Source: Duganella flavida (lineage in GTDB: Bacteria; Pseudomonadota; Gammaproteobacteria; Burkholderiales; Burkholderiaceae_D). Taken from it: a stretch of 64,000 nt of DNA. Below the pieces are notes generated by a model. The model saw only the letters and a list, made by a program, of their open reading frames with translations, ran no database searches and was not told the origin of the DNA. A program made the translations under genes and the position numbers. Positions within the stretch are counted from its first letter, which is position 1. Every line of letters starts with the position of its first letter. Positions 27,431 to 35,282 of this stretch are shown piece by piece. The DNA lies in the NCBI RefSeq assembly GCF_009857445.1, contig NZ_WWCN01000005.1:248001-312000 (forward strand). The letters run 5' to 3'.

Positions 27431-27484
27431 TTTGCATTTGTGGCAACAATGACTGGATGAGCCAAACACATGACTTGGCGAGCC
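27431..27484. repeat. 54-bp upstream repeat, copy 2
   Basis: This stretch matches 29093-29146 at about 47 of 54 positions, including an unbroken core GGATGAGCCAAACACATGAC. Each copy lies just upstream of a signal-peptide gene on the minus strand. It marks the upstream edge of the duplicated lipoprotein/DUF4424 block and may carry a shared regulatory site. Confidence 0.7.
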
Positions 27485-27540
27485 AGGATGCGAGCGAGGG
27501 GAGGTCTCGAAATCGAGAATAGGACAGGGAGGTGTGAAGA

Positions 27541-27577
27541 AAAAAACCGCTAGGCCTGACCGGAGGGCGGTTTTTAG
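27541..27577 (-). terminator. Rho-independent terminator after the DUF4424 gene
   Basis: AAAAACCGC (27542-27550) and GCGGTTTTT (27567-27575) form a stem with a 16-nt loop, and on the minus strand a run of T follows. It lies about 175 bp beyond the stop of the intact DUF4424 gene and upstream of the gutted copy. The rest of the 27380-27752 gap holds the 54-bp repeat and no gene. The terminator suggests that the remnant, lipoprotein and giant effector have their own promoter. Confidence 0.7.
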
Positions 27578-27752
27578 GAAGTGTAGCCGGAATTAGCCTC
27601 TCAGGACTCTAGCGCAACTGACAGGTAGTGTCATGTCAGGTCTGAACTGCTAAAGATGAATAACCGTAAAGTGTCACTAAAGAGGGTTAGGCTTTGAAGG
27701 GGCTTACGACCGAGTGTCGGCGTTAGCGGGTATGGCGGGCAGTCGTGCGCAC

Positions 27753-28739
27753 TTAGTATGTAGACGAAATGGAATAGAAATTGACGATGACGCGCGAAGG
27801 AGGCGTTGAGTGGTGTAGGCTGAAGCGCAGCGTGTTGTCGTTGATGCGCACGGGCTTTCCTGGGAAGCACAGCGAAACAATCTGATCGGGGTGGAGTTTG
27901 ACAATGTCTAGTGTGAAGTCGGCGATGGGGGCGCTCTTACCGATCAGGTACTCGATGTCATGAAGTTCGACGTACACTTCGCGAGCACCTTGACGCAGTA
28001 GCGCACGGATGCGCGCCGTGACGGCCTTGCCCGCCCCTTCGCTCAGGCAGGCTTCATCGTTGAGGCCCAGAGAGGAAACAGGTATGTCATCCGGAGTGAG
28101 GCCGCTGTGCTGGCCATAAGTAGCGTAGGCGTGGCCGCGCAAGGGCTGATAGCGATGCTCAATGGTGGTCTGGCGCGCAGCCGGAAAGATTTGCTGCCAA
28201 TCGCTGGTCTCAGCGACCTTCCAGGCCGGCAGCTTACCGGACAGTGCTCCCAATTTTTTCAGGGCAGCCATTTGCGACGGCTCCAGGTCTACACCGGCAA
28301 CGGTTTCAGCATCGCCAAAGCTGCGGAAAATCTGTTCGTCGCTCAGTGCTGCCTGTCGCAACTGGTAAGTGATATCACGGCCATCAAGCAAAGCTTTTTG
28401 CCTGAGCCTTGCACTGACGGGGATGCCGTTGGCTTTGATTTCCAGTGCCTCCACCGGACCGATATTCCGGTAATCCTGTGCCTGCTCGGGATCCCATCCG
28501 AAGACTGGCGAGCGAAATGCCATCCTGGCCGTCACTGATGTGCCATCATCATGTTGAAATACTGTAATTGCTTCGACACGCGCTGGTGACAGCGTCAGCT
28601 TTTCACCTACCAGCTTTGGTGCGCTTGAATCGGTAACGATGACACCGCCAACCGCTACGCGCGGCGACACATCGACTGCCAGCGCAGCCCCTGCAACCCA
28701 TGTCGTCAGCCAGGGGAGGACTTTCCAGAATTTTTTCAT
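27753..28739 (-). CDS. DUF4424-family periplasmic protein
   Basis: This is a 328-residue exported protein of the DUF4424 family, whose function is not established. The N-terminus is a signal peptide (WKVLPWLTTWVAGAALA). The mature part shows the family pattern: VEAITVFQHDDGTSVTARMA, then PVEALEIKANGIPVSARLRQ, then SDWQQIFPAARQTTIEHRYQ, and a C-terminal IVKLHPDQIVSLCFPGKPVR. Two cysteines near the C-terminus (EACLSEG and SLCFPG) could form a disulfide, as in relatives. The start overlaps the truncated lipoprotein's stop by 4 bp (ATGA), and a deletion seems to have brought the two together. A gutted paralogue lies downstream at 26927-27379. Confidence 0.8.
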   Translation of the reverse strand: MKKFWKVLPWLTTWVAGAALAVDVSPRVAVGGVIVTDSSAPKLVGEKLTLSPARVEAITVFQHDDGTSVTARMAFRSPVFGWDPEQAQDYRNIGPVEALEIKANGIPVSARLRQKALLDGRDITYQLRQAALSDEQIFRSFGDAETVAGVDLEPSQMAALKKLGALSGKLPAWKVAETSDWQQIFPAARQTTIEHRYQPLRGHAYATYGQHSGLTPDDIPVSSLGLNDEACLSEGAGKAVTARIRALLRQGAREVYVELHDIEYLIGKSAPIADFTLDIVKLHPDQIVSLCFPGKPVRINDNTLRFSLHHSTPPSRVIVNFYSISSTY

Positions 28740-29074
28740 ATTGTTAAGATGTGACCGGGGGCGAGCTCGACGCGATCTTCATGGACTGGGCCATTCGGCA
28801 AGATCTTCCATTTCACCTGCAAATATTCCGGCACAAAAATCCGGCCATATATTCCGGTTCCCTGGCTGATATGGCCGGTGGCCAGTTGCCAAGCCTCAGG
28901 ATGGTCGCCGTGGGAACCGTAGTGATAATCCAGCACTTCGATCCTGGGGTTAAAGTCGAAACTGAATTCGTGAGTGACCTTGGCTGGCGTGGTGGTGCAC
29001 GCAGCCAGCAGTCCGGTCAAAACGAGCACAAGCAAGCGGCTGCCAAATAAGCTTTTTGTCTTCATATTCTTCAT
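28736..29074 (-). CDS. C-terminally truncated lipoprotein paralogue
   Basis: This 112-residue frame is a close paralogue of the lipoprotein at 26205-26726, with the same lipobox (LLAAC) and FSFDFNPRIEVLDYHYGSHG. Nucleotide similarity is high over about 300 bp. After VHEDRVEL the sequences part abruptly; this copy reads APGHILTI and stops, overlapping the DUF4424 start by 4 bp. The last ~70 residues of the full protein are absent, which points to a deletion ending exactly at the next gene. The start could be 29074 or 29065. It may still make a short lipoprotein but is probably a remnant. Confidence 0.65.
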   Translation of the reverse strand: MKNMKTKSLFGSRLLVLVLTGLLAACTTTPAKVTHEFSFDFNPRIEVLDYHYGSHGDHPEAWQLATGHISQGTGIYGRIFVPEYLQVKWKILPNGPVHEDRVELAPGHILTI

Positions 29075-29092
29075 GATATTTCGAATCCCAAA

Positions 29093-29146
29093 TTTGCATT
29101 TATGGCAATGATGGCCGGATGAGCCAAACACATGACTTAGCGAGCT
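29093..29146. repeat. 54-bp upstream repeat, copy 1
   Basis: This is the partner of 27431-27484, with about 47 of 54 positions identical. It lies 19 bp upstream of the truncated lipoprotein start and next to the terminator of the TonB receptor gene. It supports a tandem duplication of the whole lipoprotein/DUF4424 block including its 5' region. Confidence 0.7.
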
Positions 29147-29178
29147 AAAAAAAACCGGGAACTGCAAGCAGTTCCCGG
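29147..29178 (-). terminator. Rho-independent terminator of the TonB receptor gene
   Basis: CCGGGAACTGC (29155-29165) and GCAGTTCCCGG (29168-29178) form a perfect 11-bp stem with a two-base loop. On the minus strand eight T follow. It lies 46 bp after the receptor's stop codon and insulates the receptor from the lipoprotein/effector block downstream. Confidence 0.92.
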
Positions 29179-29224
29179 CAAAAGGCCGGTTATGGGCTAC
29201 CAGCCCCCCACGGTGTTACCGTTC

Positions 29225-32086
29225 TTAAAACTTGGCGGAAGCGCTCAGGTAGAAGGTACGACCCAGTGCGCTGGCGTAACGGCCATCGTAGCCAACCTGG
29301 TTACCACCACCGGCCGTGCGGTCCGAGAACGGTGGCGTGCGGTCGAACAAGTTCTTGATGCCGCCAGTGAAGGCATACATCTTGTTCAGGTCGACGCGGG
29401 TTTGCCAATCGATCGTGGTGTACGACGACACATCGCGCTTCATGCCGACAAAGCCGGTGGACAAGGTGCCATCAGGCAGCACTTCCTTGACCACGCTGTC
29501 ATCCGCGCTCAGTTCCTGGTCGTGGTAGCCGGAGCGGTAGTTCATGGTCAGCGTGTGGGTGTACATGCCAGGCGTCTTCAGGCTGACGGCCAGGCGGCTT
29601 ACCACGCGCGCGGTGACATTGTTGAACTTGTCAAAGCGACCGAGGCTGCTTTCCGTGCTGTTCACCTGCTTGCCGCTATCGTCGGTATCCGGCAGCGTCT
29701 GCTCCGACTTCAGCATATAGGTACCGGTCCAGTTAAGCGACAGGTTGCCGAAGCCGGTTTTGGTACGGTAGGAGTGATCCCAGTCGATGCCCTTGTAGTG
29801 CGAGCTGCCCAGATTGAAGTACGGCAGCAAGGTCACCAGCTTGTTGGAGCCGATGCCGGCGTCATACACGGTCGAGAACAGGCTGTTGAAGGCGCCTGGA
29901 TTGGAGAACACCAGGCCTTCCGGCAGCTGCGAGATCTGGTTGGTCATCTTGACGTTCCACAGGTCGAAGCCCAGCGACAGCGAATTGATAGGCTCGACGC
30001 GGATGCCCACGGTGTACTGCTTCGACTCCTCCGGCTTCAGGCCGTTGGCGCCGCTCAGGTTGTTGCCGCCGCTGACCAGTGCGTACTGGGTGGTGCCGGC
30101 GCAGTCTGCCGCGCGTGGATCCGGCGCCTTCACCGGGCAGGCATATTTGCCCGAGGTCACGCCAAAGTCCGAGATCGGCGAGATCACGCTATCCAGGTCG
30201 GCGACTTTGAAGCCGGTGCCGTAGGAGCCGCGCAGCAGCACGGTGTCCAGCGGGTTGTAGCGCAGCGACAGCTTGTAGGTCGATTTCGAGGCGTCGTTGC
30301 CCTGCGTGCCCGAGCCGATCAGCTTGGAGTCCAGATCGTAGATGCGGTCGCTCTTGATGGCGTCATAGCTGTCGTGGCGCAGCGCGGCCGACAGGTCCAG
30401 GTTCTTGAGCACCGGTACCAGCAACTCGGCAAACGCACCCCAGCTCTTGCGCGAACCTTCGACTGGCAAGGCGCCCGGTGCGCTACCCAGCACCGTGTCG
30501 GTCCAGCTTGGCTGTTGCGGGTTAGGACCTTGCGTGATCGAGCTTGGCAGGCTGGCGTATTTCTGACGGGTGGTGTCGGCGCCAACGCCGATTTGCAGCG
30601 GACCAGCCGGCAGCTTGTACAGTTCGCCCGAGGCGCGCACGCTCAGGATGTCCAGCTGGGTCTTGGTTTCCGTATCCAGTTCATTCAGCACGGCCGGTGC
30701 CAGCAAAGCCGCCGATGAGCCTGCCGCACCAAACGGGTCGAACGTCAGCTTCTTGTAGCGGTCGCGGCTCAGGAAGCCACCGACGTAATTGGCGGTGCGG
30801 GTATTTTCCGAGTGCACGTACGACGCGGTGTAGTCGAACGACTTGAAGTTGCCTTCGATACCACCGGCAAAGTGGCGGGCATCGGAGATGTATTCTTCCG
30901 CGCGGCCGCCGGCATCAACCAGCCGCAAGTTCATGGTGGCCTTGCTGACATTGGCTGGCGTGACGCCCAGTTGTGCCAAGTAAGGCATGACGTTGGCCGC
31001 GTATTTCGGATCAGACAGCGGCAGGGCTAGCGCTTGCGCAGGCGGGGCAAAGCGGCCGGTCTGCGCGAAGCGCGACGCAACGACTTCAGCGAATGCGGTG
31101 GTGTCGCTATTGATCTTGGCGCGGCCCGACAGGAACACGCTGTCGCGCTTGGATTTCGGGATCAGCTGCACCGTGCCCGAGTAGTCGAACCAGCACGACT
31201 TGTCGGTCGCGGTGCCGATGTAGGCGGTATTCGGCGCGCACTTGCCGTCCTTCAGGTAGTTCGGCGAGAACGTCAGCGGCGATTTGCCGTCCTTGAAATT
31301 CAGCGTGACCGAGGCCGGCGAAGTGTTGACCGCCAGCTGGTACAGCGAGTACTGCTTGCCGTTCTCGCTGAAGCGCACCAGGCCGCTCTTGGCGAAATCA
31401 CGCTGCGACGCGTTCAGTTCGTCCTGGCCGTCGTGGCTGTAGGAAGCCAGCACGTTGTAGCCGTCCGTTTCCAGGTCGCCGAAGCCCTTGGAGAAGCCGA
31501 CGTTGTTGCTGCGGCCGCCCGATTTTTCCGGCGAGCTGTAGGTGCCTTCGATGTTGAAGTCTTGCTGGTTTTTCTTCAGCACGAAGTTGACCACGCCGGC
31601 GATAGCGTCGGCGCCGTACAGCGCGGAGGCGCCGTCGGTCAGCACCTCAACGCGCTCCACTGCCGCCAGCGGGATGCTGGCCAGGTTGACGGCGCTGCCG
31701 GCGCTGTATGGCGCCATGCGGCGGCCGTTCAGCAGCACCAAGGTGTAGCCGGAGCCGATGCCGTGGATGGAGGCGTTCTGCACGCCGCCGCCGCCGCCGT
31801 TCACCGATTCCGAGGAGGTGATGAAGCCCTGCATGGCAGGCAATGCCTGCACCAGGTCTTCAACGCTCTTGGCGCCACTTTTTGCGATATCCGCACTGGT
31901 GATGACTTGCACCGGCACGGAGCCTTCCTTGCTGATGCGTTTGATCGCCGAGCCGGTCACTTCCACGCGTTGGATGGTAGCGCTATCTTGGGCTACCGCA
32001 GCGGTAGCAAAAAGGCCCAGGCCAACGGCCAGGCTGCCGGAAAAAATGCCGCGCACCGAGTGGGACAGTATGGTTTCTTTCATCAT
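29225..32086 (-). CDS. TonB-dependent outer membrane receptor
   Basis: This is a 953-residue receptor. A signal peptide (SGSLAVGLGLFATAAVAQ) precedes a TonB-box-like IQRVEVTGSAIKR. The plug domain follows, with VQVITSADIAKSGAKSVEDL, IHGIGSGYTLVLLNGRRMA and VERVEVLTDGASALYGADAI. The remaining ~750 residues form the beta-barrel, ending in LSASAKF with the terminal Phe needed for outer-membrane assembly. AAGGAAA lies seven bases before the ATG. Receptors of this subtype (long, with an S/T-rich plug) import siderophores, vitamin B12-like compounds or oligosaccharides; the substrate cannot be told. A LysR regulator is divergent, 142 bp away, and a strong terminator follows the gene. Confidence 0.95.
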   Translation of the reverse strand: MMKETILSHSVRGIFSGSLAVGLGLFATAAVAQDSATIQRVEVTGSAIKRISKEGSVPVQVITSADIAKSGAKSVEDLVQALPAMQGFITSSESVNGGGGGVQNASIHGIGSGYTLVLLNGRRMAPYSAGSAVNLASIPLAAVERVEVLTDGASALYGADAIAGVVNFVLKKNQQDFNIEGTYSSPEKSGGRSNNVGFSKGFGDLETDGYNVLASYSHDGQDELNASQRDFAKSGLVRFSENGKQYSLYQLAVNTSPASVTLNFKDGKSPLTFSPNYLKDGKCAPNTAYIGTATDKSCWFDYSGTVQLIPKSKRDSVFLSGRAKINSDTTAFAEVVASRFAQTGRFAPPAQALALPLSDPKYAANVMPYLAQLGVTPANVSKATMNLRLVDAGGRAEEYISDARHFAGGIEGNFKSFDYTASYVHSENTRTANYVGGFLSRDRYKKLTFDPFGAAGSSAALLAPAVLNELDTETKTQLDILSVRASGELYKLPAGPLQIGVGADTTRQKYASLPSSITQGPNPQQPSWTDTVLGSAPGALPVEGSRKSWGAFAELLVPVLKNLDLSAALRHDSYDAIKSDRIYDLDSKLIGSGTQGNDASKSTYKLSLRYNPLDTVLLRGSYGTGFKVADLDSVISPISDFGVTSGKYACPVKAPDPRAADCAGTTQYALVSGGNNLSGANGLKPEESKQYTVGIRVEPINSLSLGFDLWNVKMTNQISQLPEGLVFSNPGAFNSLFSTVYDAGIGSNKLVTLLPYFNLGSSHYKGIDWDHSYRTKTGFGNLSLNWTGTYMLKSEQTLPDTDDSGKQVNSTESSLGRFDKFNNVTARVVSRLAVSLKTPGMYTHTLTMNYRSGYHDQELSADDSVVKEVLPDGTLSTGFVGMKRDVSSYTTIDWQTRVDLNKMYAFTGGIKNLFDRTPPFSDRTAGGGNQVGYDGRYASALGRTFYLSASAKF

Positions 32087-32130
32087 CTACGACTTTCCTT
32101 TTTTTATGATTTCAATCTCCCATCTGGCCA

Positions 32131-32159
32131 ACTTGCCTACCTTGGGATCGAAGGCAAGT
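32131..32159. promoter_or_regulatory. Inverted repeat between the TonB receptor and LysR genes
   Basis: ACTTGCCT (32131-32138) and AGGCAAGT (32152-32159) are perfect inverted 8-mers with a 13-bp spacer, so half-sites lie on one face of the helix two turns apart. The element lies in the 142-bp divergent gap. It is a reasonable site for the LysR-type regulator, controlling itself and the receptor. The classic T-N11-A core was not clearly seen. Confidence 0.5.
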
Positions 32160-32228
32160 ATGGTTTAGTATGTTTTAGGGGAGTAGTTGCTAAACACCGC
32201 AACAGGAATTCGGAAAAGCAGAACAATC

Positions 32229-33125
32229 ATGAAACTTGAAGGCATCGTTACCTTTGTACAGGTGGCAGAAAGCGGCTCTTTGAGCGAGGCGGCGCGGCGT
32301 ATGCGCATCTCGCGATCGGTAGTCAGCGAGCGTTTGGCGGAGCTGGAGCGTTCACTTGGCGCAACACTTTTGCAGCGGAGCACCCGCAAACTGTCTCTCA
32401 CCGAGGATGGCAGCGCTTTTCTTGAGCGCGCGCGCCGCATCGTGTGCGAGGTACGGCAGGCCCAGACTGACCTGGCCGAACGGCGCGGCGAGTTGACCGG
32501 ACCGCTGCGCATTTCGGCGCCGGTAACCTTTGGCCGCATGCACCTCGGGCCGGCGTTGTACGGATTTCTCGACCAATACCCGGACATCCAACTGACGCTG
32601 GATTTGAACGACCGCCGTGTCGACGCCACCTCGGACGGCTTCGACGCCATCATCCGCAACGGCCCCATTGTCGATTCCTTCCTGGTGGCGTGGCAGCTGG
32701 CGCCTAGCCCGCGCTACCTGGTGGCCTCGCCGGCCTACCTCAAGCGCAATGGCGCGCCCAAAAACTTGCAGGAACTGGCCGAGCACCGCGGCATTTTCTA
32801 CACCAATCGCGGCACCGCCGACTGGCGCTTTGTCGATGGCGACCAGGCCTACGTGGTGCAGGGCGACCGGGGGCTGGTGCTCAACAACGGCGACATGATG
32901 TGCGACGCCGCCATCGCCGGGCTGGGCATCGCGCTGCTGCCGGCTTTCATCGCTGGGCAGGCGCTGAAGGAGGGCAAGCTACAGAAAATCGATGTCGGCA
33001 TCCATGCCGAGCCGGAATTCATCTACATTGGCCACCCGCACGGCCGCAAGCCGTCGGCCAAGCTGCGTGCGCTGGCGGCCTGGCTGAAAGATGCCATCGG
33101 CGATCCGCCGTATTGGGATAGTTGA
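32229..33125 (+). CDS. LysR-family transcriptional regulator
   Basis: This 298-residue regulator is taken from the ATG at 32229 (MKLEGIVTFVQVAESGSLSE), the standard LysR N-terminus; an upstream ATG at 32187 is less likely. The winged helix-turn-helix spans residues 1-60 (GSLSEAARRMRISRSVVSER). The effector domain follows, with GPLRISAPVTFGRMHLGPAL and AAIAGLGIALLPAFIAGQAL, closest in pattern to the CrgA/AaeR-like group. It is divergent from the TonB receptor and probably controls it in response to a small molecule. A Fur-regulated receptor gene lies downstream on the same strand. Confidence 0.93.
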   Translation: MKLEGIVTFVQVAESGSLSEAARRMRISRSVVSERLAELERSLGATLLQRSTRKLSLTEDGSAFLERARRIVCEVRQAQTDLAERRGELTGPLRISAPVTFGRMHLGPALYGFLDQYPDIQLTLDLNDRRVDATSDGFDAIIRNGPIVDSFLVAWQLAPSPRYLVASPAYLKRNGAPKNLQELAEHRGIFYTNRGTADWRFVDGDQAYVVQGDRGLVLNNGDMMCDAAIAGLGIALLPAFIAGQALKEGKLQKIDVGIHAEPEFIYIGHPHGRKPSAKLRALAAWLKDAIGDPPYWDS

Positions 33126-33150
33126 TTCGGATAGTTGAAGAGTAGTAATT

Positions 33151-33169
33151 GAGAATGATTCGCATTAAT
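33151..33169 (+). promoter_or_regulatory. Fur box upstream of the siderophore receptor
   Basis: GAGAATGATTCGCATTAAT matches the 19-bp Fur consensus at about 13 positions, including the AATGAT and CATT half-site cores. It lies 41 bp upstream of a siderophore-receptor gene, which fits iron repression by Fur. Confidence 0.72.
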
Positions 33170-33209
33170 GCTAGAATGACGCGCATCTTTTCTCATTTCC
33201 CGCCTTTCC

Positions 33210-35282
33210 ATGCCATTCCGTCCATTGCCGCTGTACCTCGCCTTGTCCGCTGTTTTCCCCGCTTTCGCCCAGGAGGCCGATGAGCAAGTCATGCAAGCCG
33301 TGAAGGTGACGGCGGCGCGCGCCAACGGCTTTGTGCCGAAGACGGTGGAGGCGGGCAGCTTCCGTGGCGCCGACATCATGGACGTGCCGTCCACCGTCAA
33401 CGTGGTCACGCGCGAGGTGCTGGAACTGCAGGCGGCCGGCGGCTTGTACGACGCGCTGCGCAATACCGCTGGCGTCACGCGCCAGCAGAACGGTGGCGAT
33501 ACGTGGGACCAGCTGGTCATTCGCGGCATCGCCGTGGAGAACCGCACCAACTACCGTCTGAACGGCTCGCTGCCGATCATGAACTTCTCGCAGGTGCCGA
33601 TGGAAGACAAGGAACGGGTGGAAGTGCTGAAGGGCGCCACCGCTTTGTACTACGGCTTCACGTCGCCAGCTGGCGTGGTCAACTTCGTCACCAAGCGCGC
33701 GGCCGCCAAGCCGGTGAGCACGGTCGGCATGATGGTGGACCAGAACGGCAGCGCCGTTGCCACGGCTGATGTCGCGCGTCGTTTCGGCGAGCAGCAGCAA
33801 GTGGGCGTGCGCATCAACGCCGCTGGCGGCACGCTGGGCTCCTATTTGGACAACGTTGGCAACGGCAACCGCAAATTCGTCTCGGCAGCGCTGGACTGGC
33901 GCGTGAACTCGCGCCTGCTGTTGAAGGCCGATCTGGAATACGACAAGCGCCGCGTCACCGAACAAGCGGGCATCGCCTTGCCGACTGCCGTGAATGGCAC
34001 GATCGCGCTGCCAGCCGCCGTCGATCCGAAACGTTTGATCGGTCCTGACTGGGCCAAGTTTGATGCCGAGACCAAAAACGCCCTGCTGCGCGCCGATTAC
34101 GCGCTGGGCGATGACTGGGCGCTGACCGTGGAAGCCGGCCACTCCGAAACCGCGCGCGATCGCGCACTGGCCATTTTCCGTTTGACGAATGCAGCGGCGC
34201 TGGCCACCGGCGCGGGCCGCATCACCGGCAACCTGCAACACAGCGTGGTGGATTCGGATATGTTGCGCGCCGAACTGGCGGGCACCGTGGCGACGGGCGC
34301 GGTGCAGCACGATCTTACTTTCGGCGCAACCCGCACCGACAAGGGACAGGACCCGATCTATCAAGCCAGCTACACGGTGGCGTCGCAAAACCTGTACAAC
34401 CCAGTGGCCATCACCAGCTACACCGTCGGCGCATATCCCACCACGCCGACTACTGCGGCGCTGTCCTCGCGTGACAGCGGCGTGTATGCGATTGACCGCC
34501 TGACCTTCTCGCCGCATTGGCAGGCGGTGGCTGGCGTGCGCAGCGTGCAGTATCGCAGCGACCAGGGCACGAATCACTATGACGTCAGCAAGACCACGCC
34601 GATGGTAGCGCTGATCTATAAACTGAATCAGGACCTGTCGTTCTACGCCTCGTCCTCACAAGGGCTGGAAGAAGGTGAAACCGCGCCGACCGGCAGCGCC
34701 AACGTCGGCACGCGCATGGCGCCGGGCGTCAGCCGCCAGAAGGAAGTCGGCGCGCGCTGGCGCGTGGAAGGCGGCACGCTGGTGCAGGCCGCGCTGTTCG
34801 ATATCAGCCGTCCGGGCTACTACACCAACACCGCCAACGTGTTCACCGCCGACGGTGAGCAGCGTTATCGCGGCCTTGAGCTGTCGGCGCAGGGCAAGCT
34901 GACGCGCAGCCTGTCGTGGCAAACCTCGGCGCAGTTCCTCGATCCGGAATTCCGCCACATTAATGCGGTCTACAACGGCAAGCAGCCGGAGAACGCGTCC
35001 AAACAAACCGGCAGCGCGTTCCTGTCATACGAACTGGCGCACGGCTTGTCGTTCAACGGCGGCGCGTATTACACGGGGCGTCGTCCGGTCAACGATCTGG
35101 ATCAGGCTTTCCTCGGCGGTGTAACGCTGTTCAGCGTCGGCGGCCGCTACGCCGTCAAGAATATGGTCTGGCAGCTCAACGTGGATAACGCTGCCGACAA
35201 ACGGTACTGGGCCGGTGCGGGCACGCGCCTCGCATCCGGTGCGCCGCGTTTGATTAAACTCAGTGCGAAGGTCGACCTGTGA
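33210..35282 (+). CDS. TonB-dependent siderophore receptor
   Basis: This is a 690-residue outer-membrane receptor of the ferrichrome/FhuE-like group. A signal peptide (LPLYLALSAVFPAFA, cut before QEADEQ) leads into the TonB-box-like MQAVKVTAAR. The plug shows DVPSTVNVVTREVLELQ, then LRNTAGVTRQQNGGDTWDQL, and VPMEDKERVEVLKGATALYY. The barrel ends in RLIKLSAKVDL, with terminal Leu rather than the usual Phe. A Fur box lies upstream, so expression should rise under iron starvation. The stop overlaps the start of a PepSY/flavoprotein reductase, giving a receptor-reductase pair for ferric-siderophore uptake and iron release. The substrate siderophore is not known. Confidence 0.94.
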   Translation: MPFRPLPLYLALSAVFPAFAQEADEQVMQAVKVTAARANGFVPKTVEAGSFRGADIMDVPSTVNVVTREVLELQAAGGLYDALRNTAGVTRQQNGGDTWDQLVIRGIAVENRTNYRLNGSLPIMNFSQVPMEDKERVEVLKGATALYYGFTSPAGVVNFVTKRAAAKPVSTVGMMVDQNGSAVATADVARRFGEQQQVGVRINAAGGTLGSYLDNVGNGNRKFVSAALDWRVNSRLLLKADLEYDKRRVTEQAGIALPTAVNGTIALPAAVDPKRLIGPDWAKFDAETKNALLRADYALGDDWALTVEAGHSETARDRALAIFRLTNAAALATGAGRITGNLQHSVVDSDMLRAELAGTVATGAVQHDLTFGATRTDKGQDPIYQASYTVASQNLYNPVAITSYTVGAYPTTPTTAALSSRDSGVYAIDRLTFSPHWQAVAGVRSVQYRSDQGTNHYDVSKTTPMVALIYKLNQDLSFYASSSQGLEEGETAPTGSANVGTRMAPGVSRQKEVGARWRVEGGTLVQAALFDISRPGYYTNTANVFTADGEQRYRGLELSAQGKLTRSLSWQTSAQFLDPEFRHINAVYNGKQPENASKQTGSAFLSYELAHGLSFNGGAYYTGRRPVNDLDQAFLGGVTLFSVGGRYAVKNMVWQLNVDNAADKRYWAGAGTRLASGAPRLIKLSAKVDL

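Noticed and set aside
29192..32239. Two long plus-strand frames opposite the TonB receptor
   Set aside because: They have no ribosome site or domain, and the receptor on the other strand has plug, barrel and terminal Phe.
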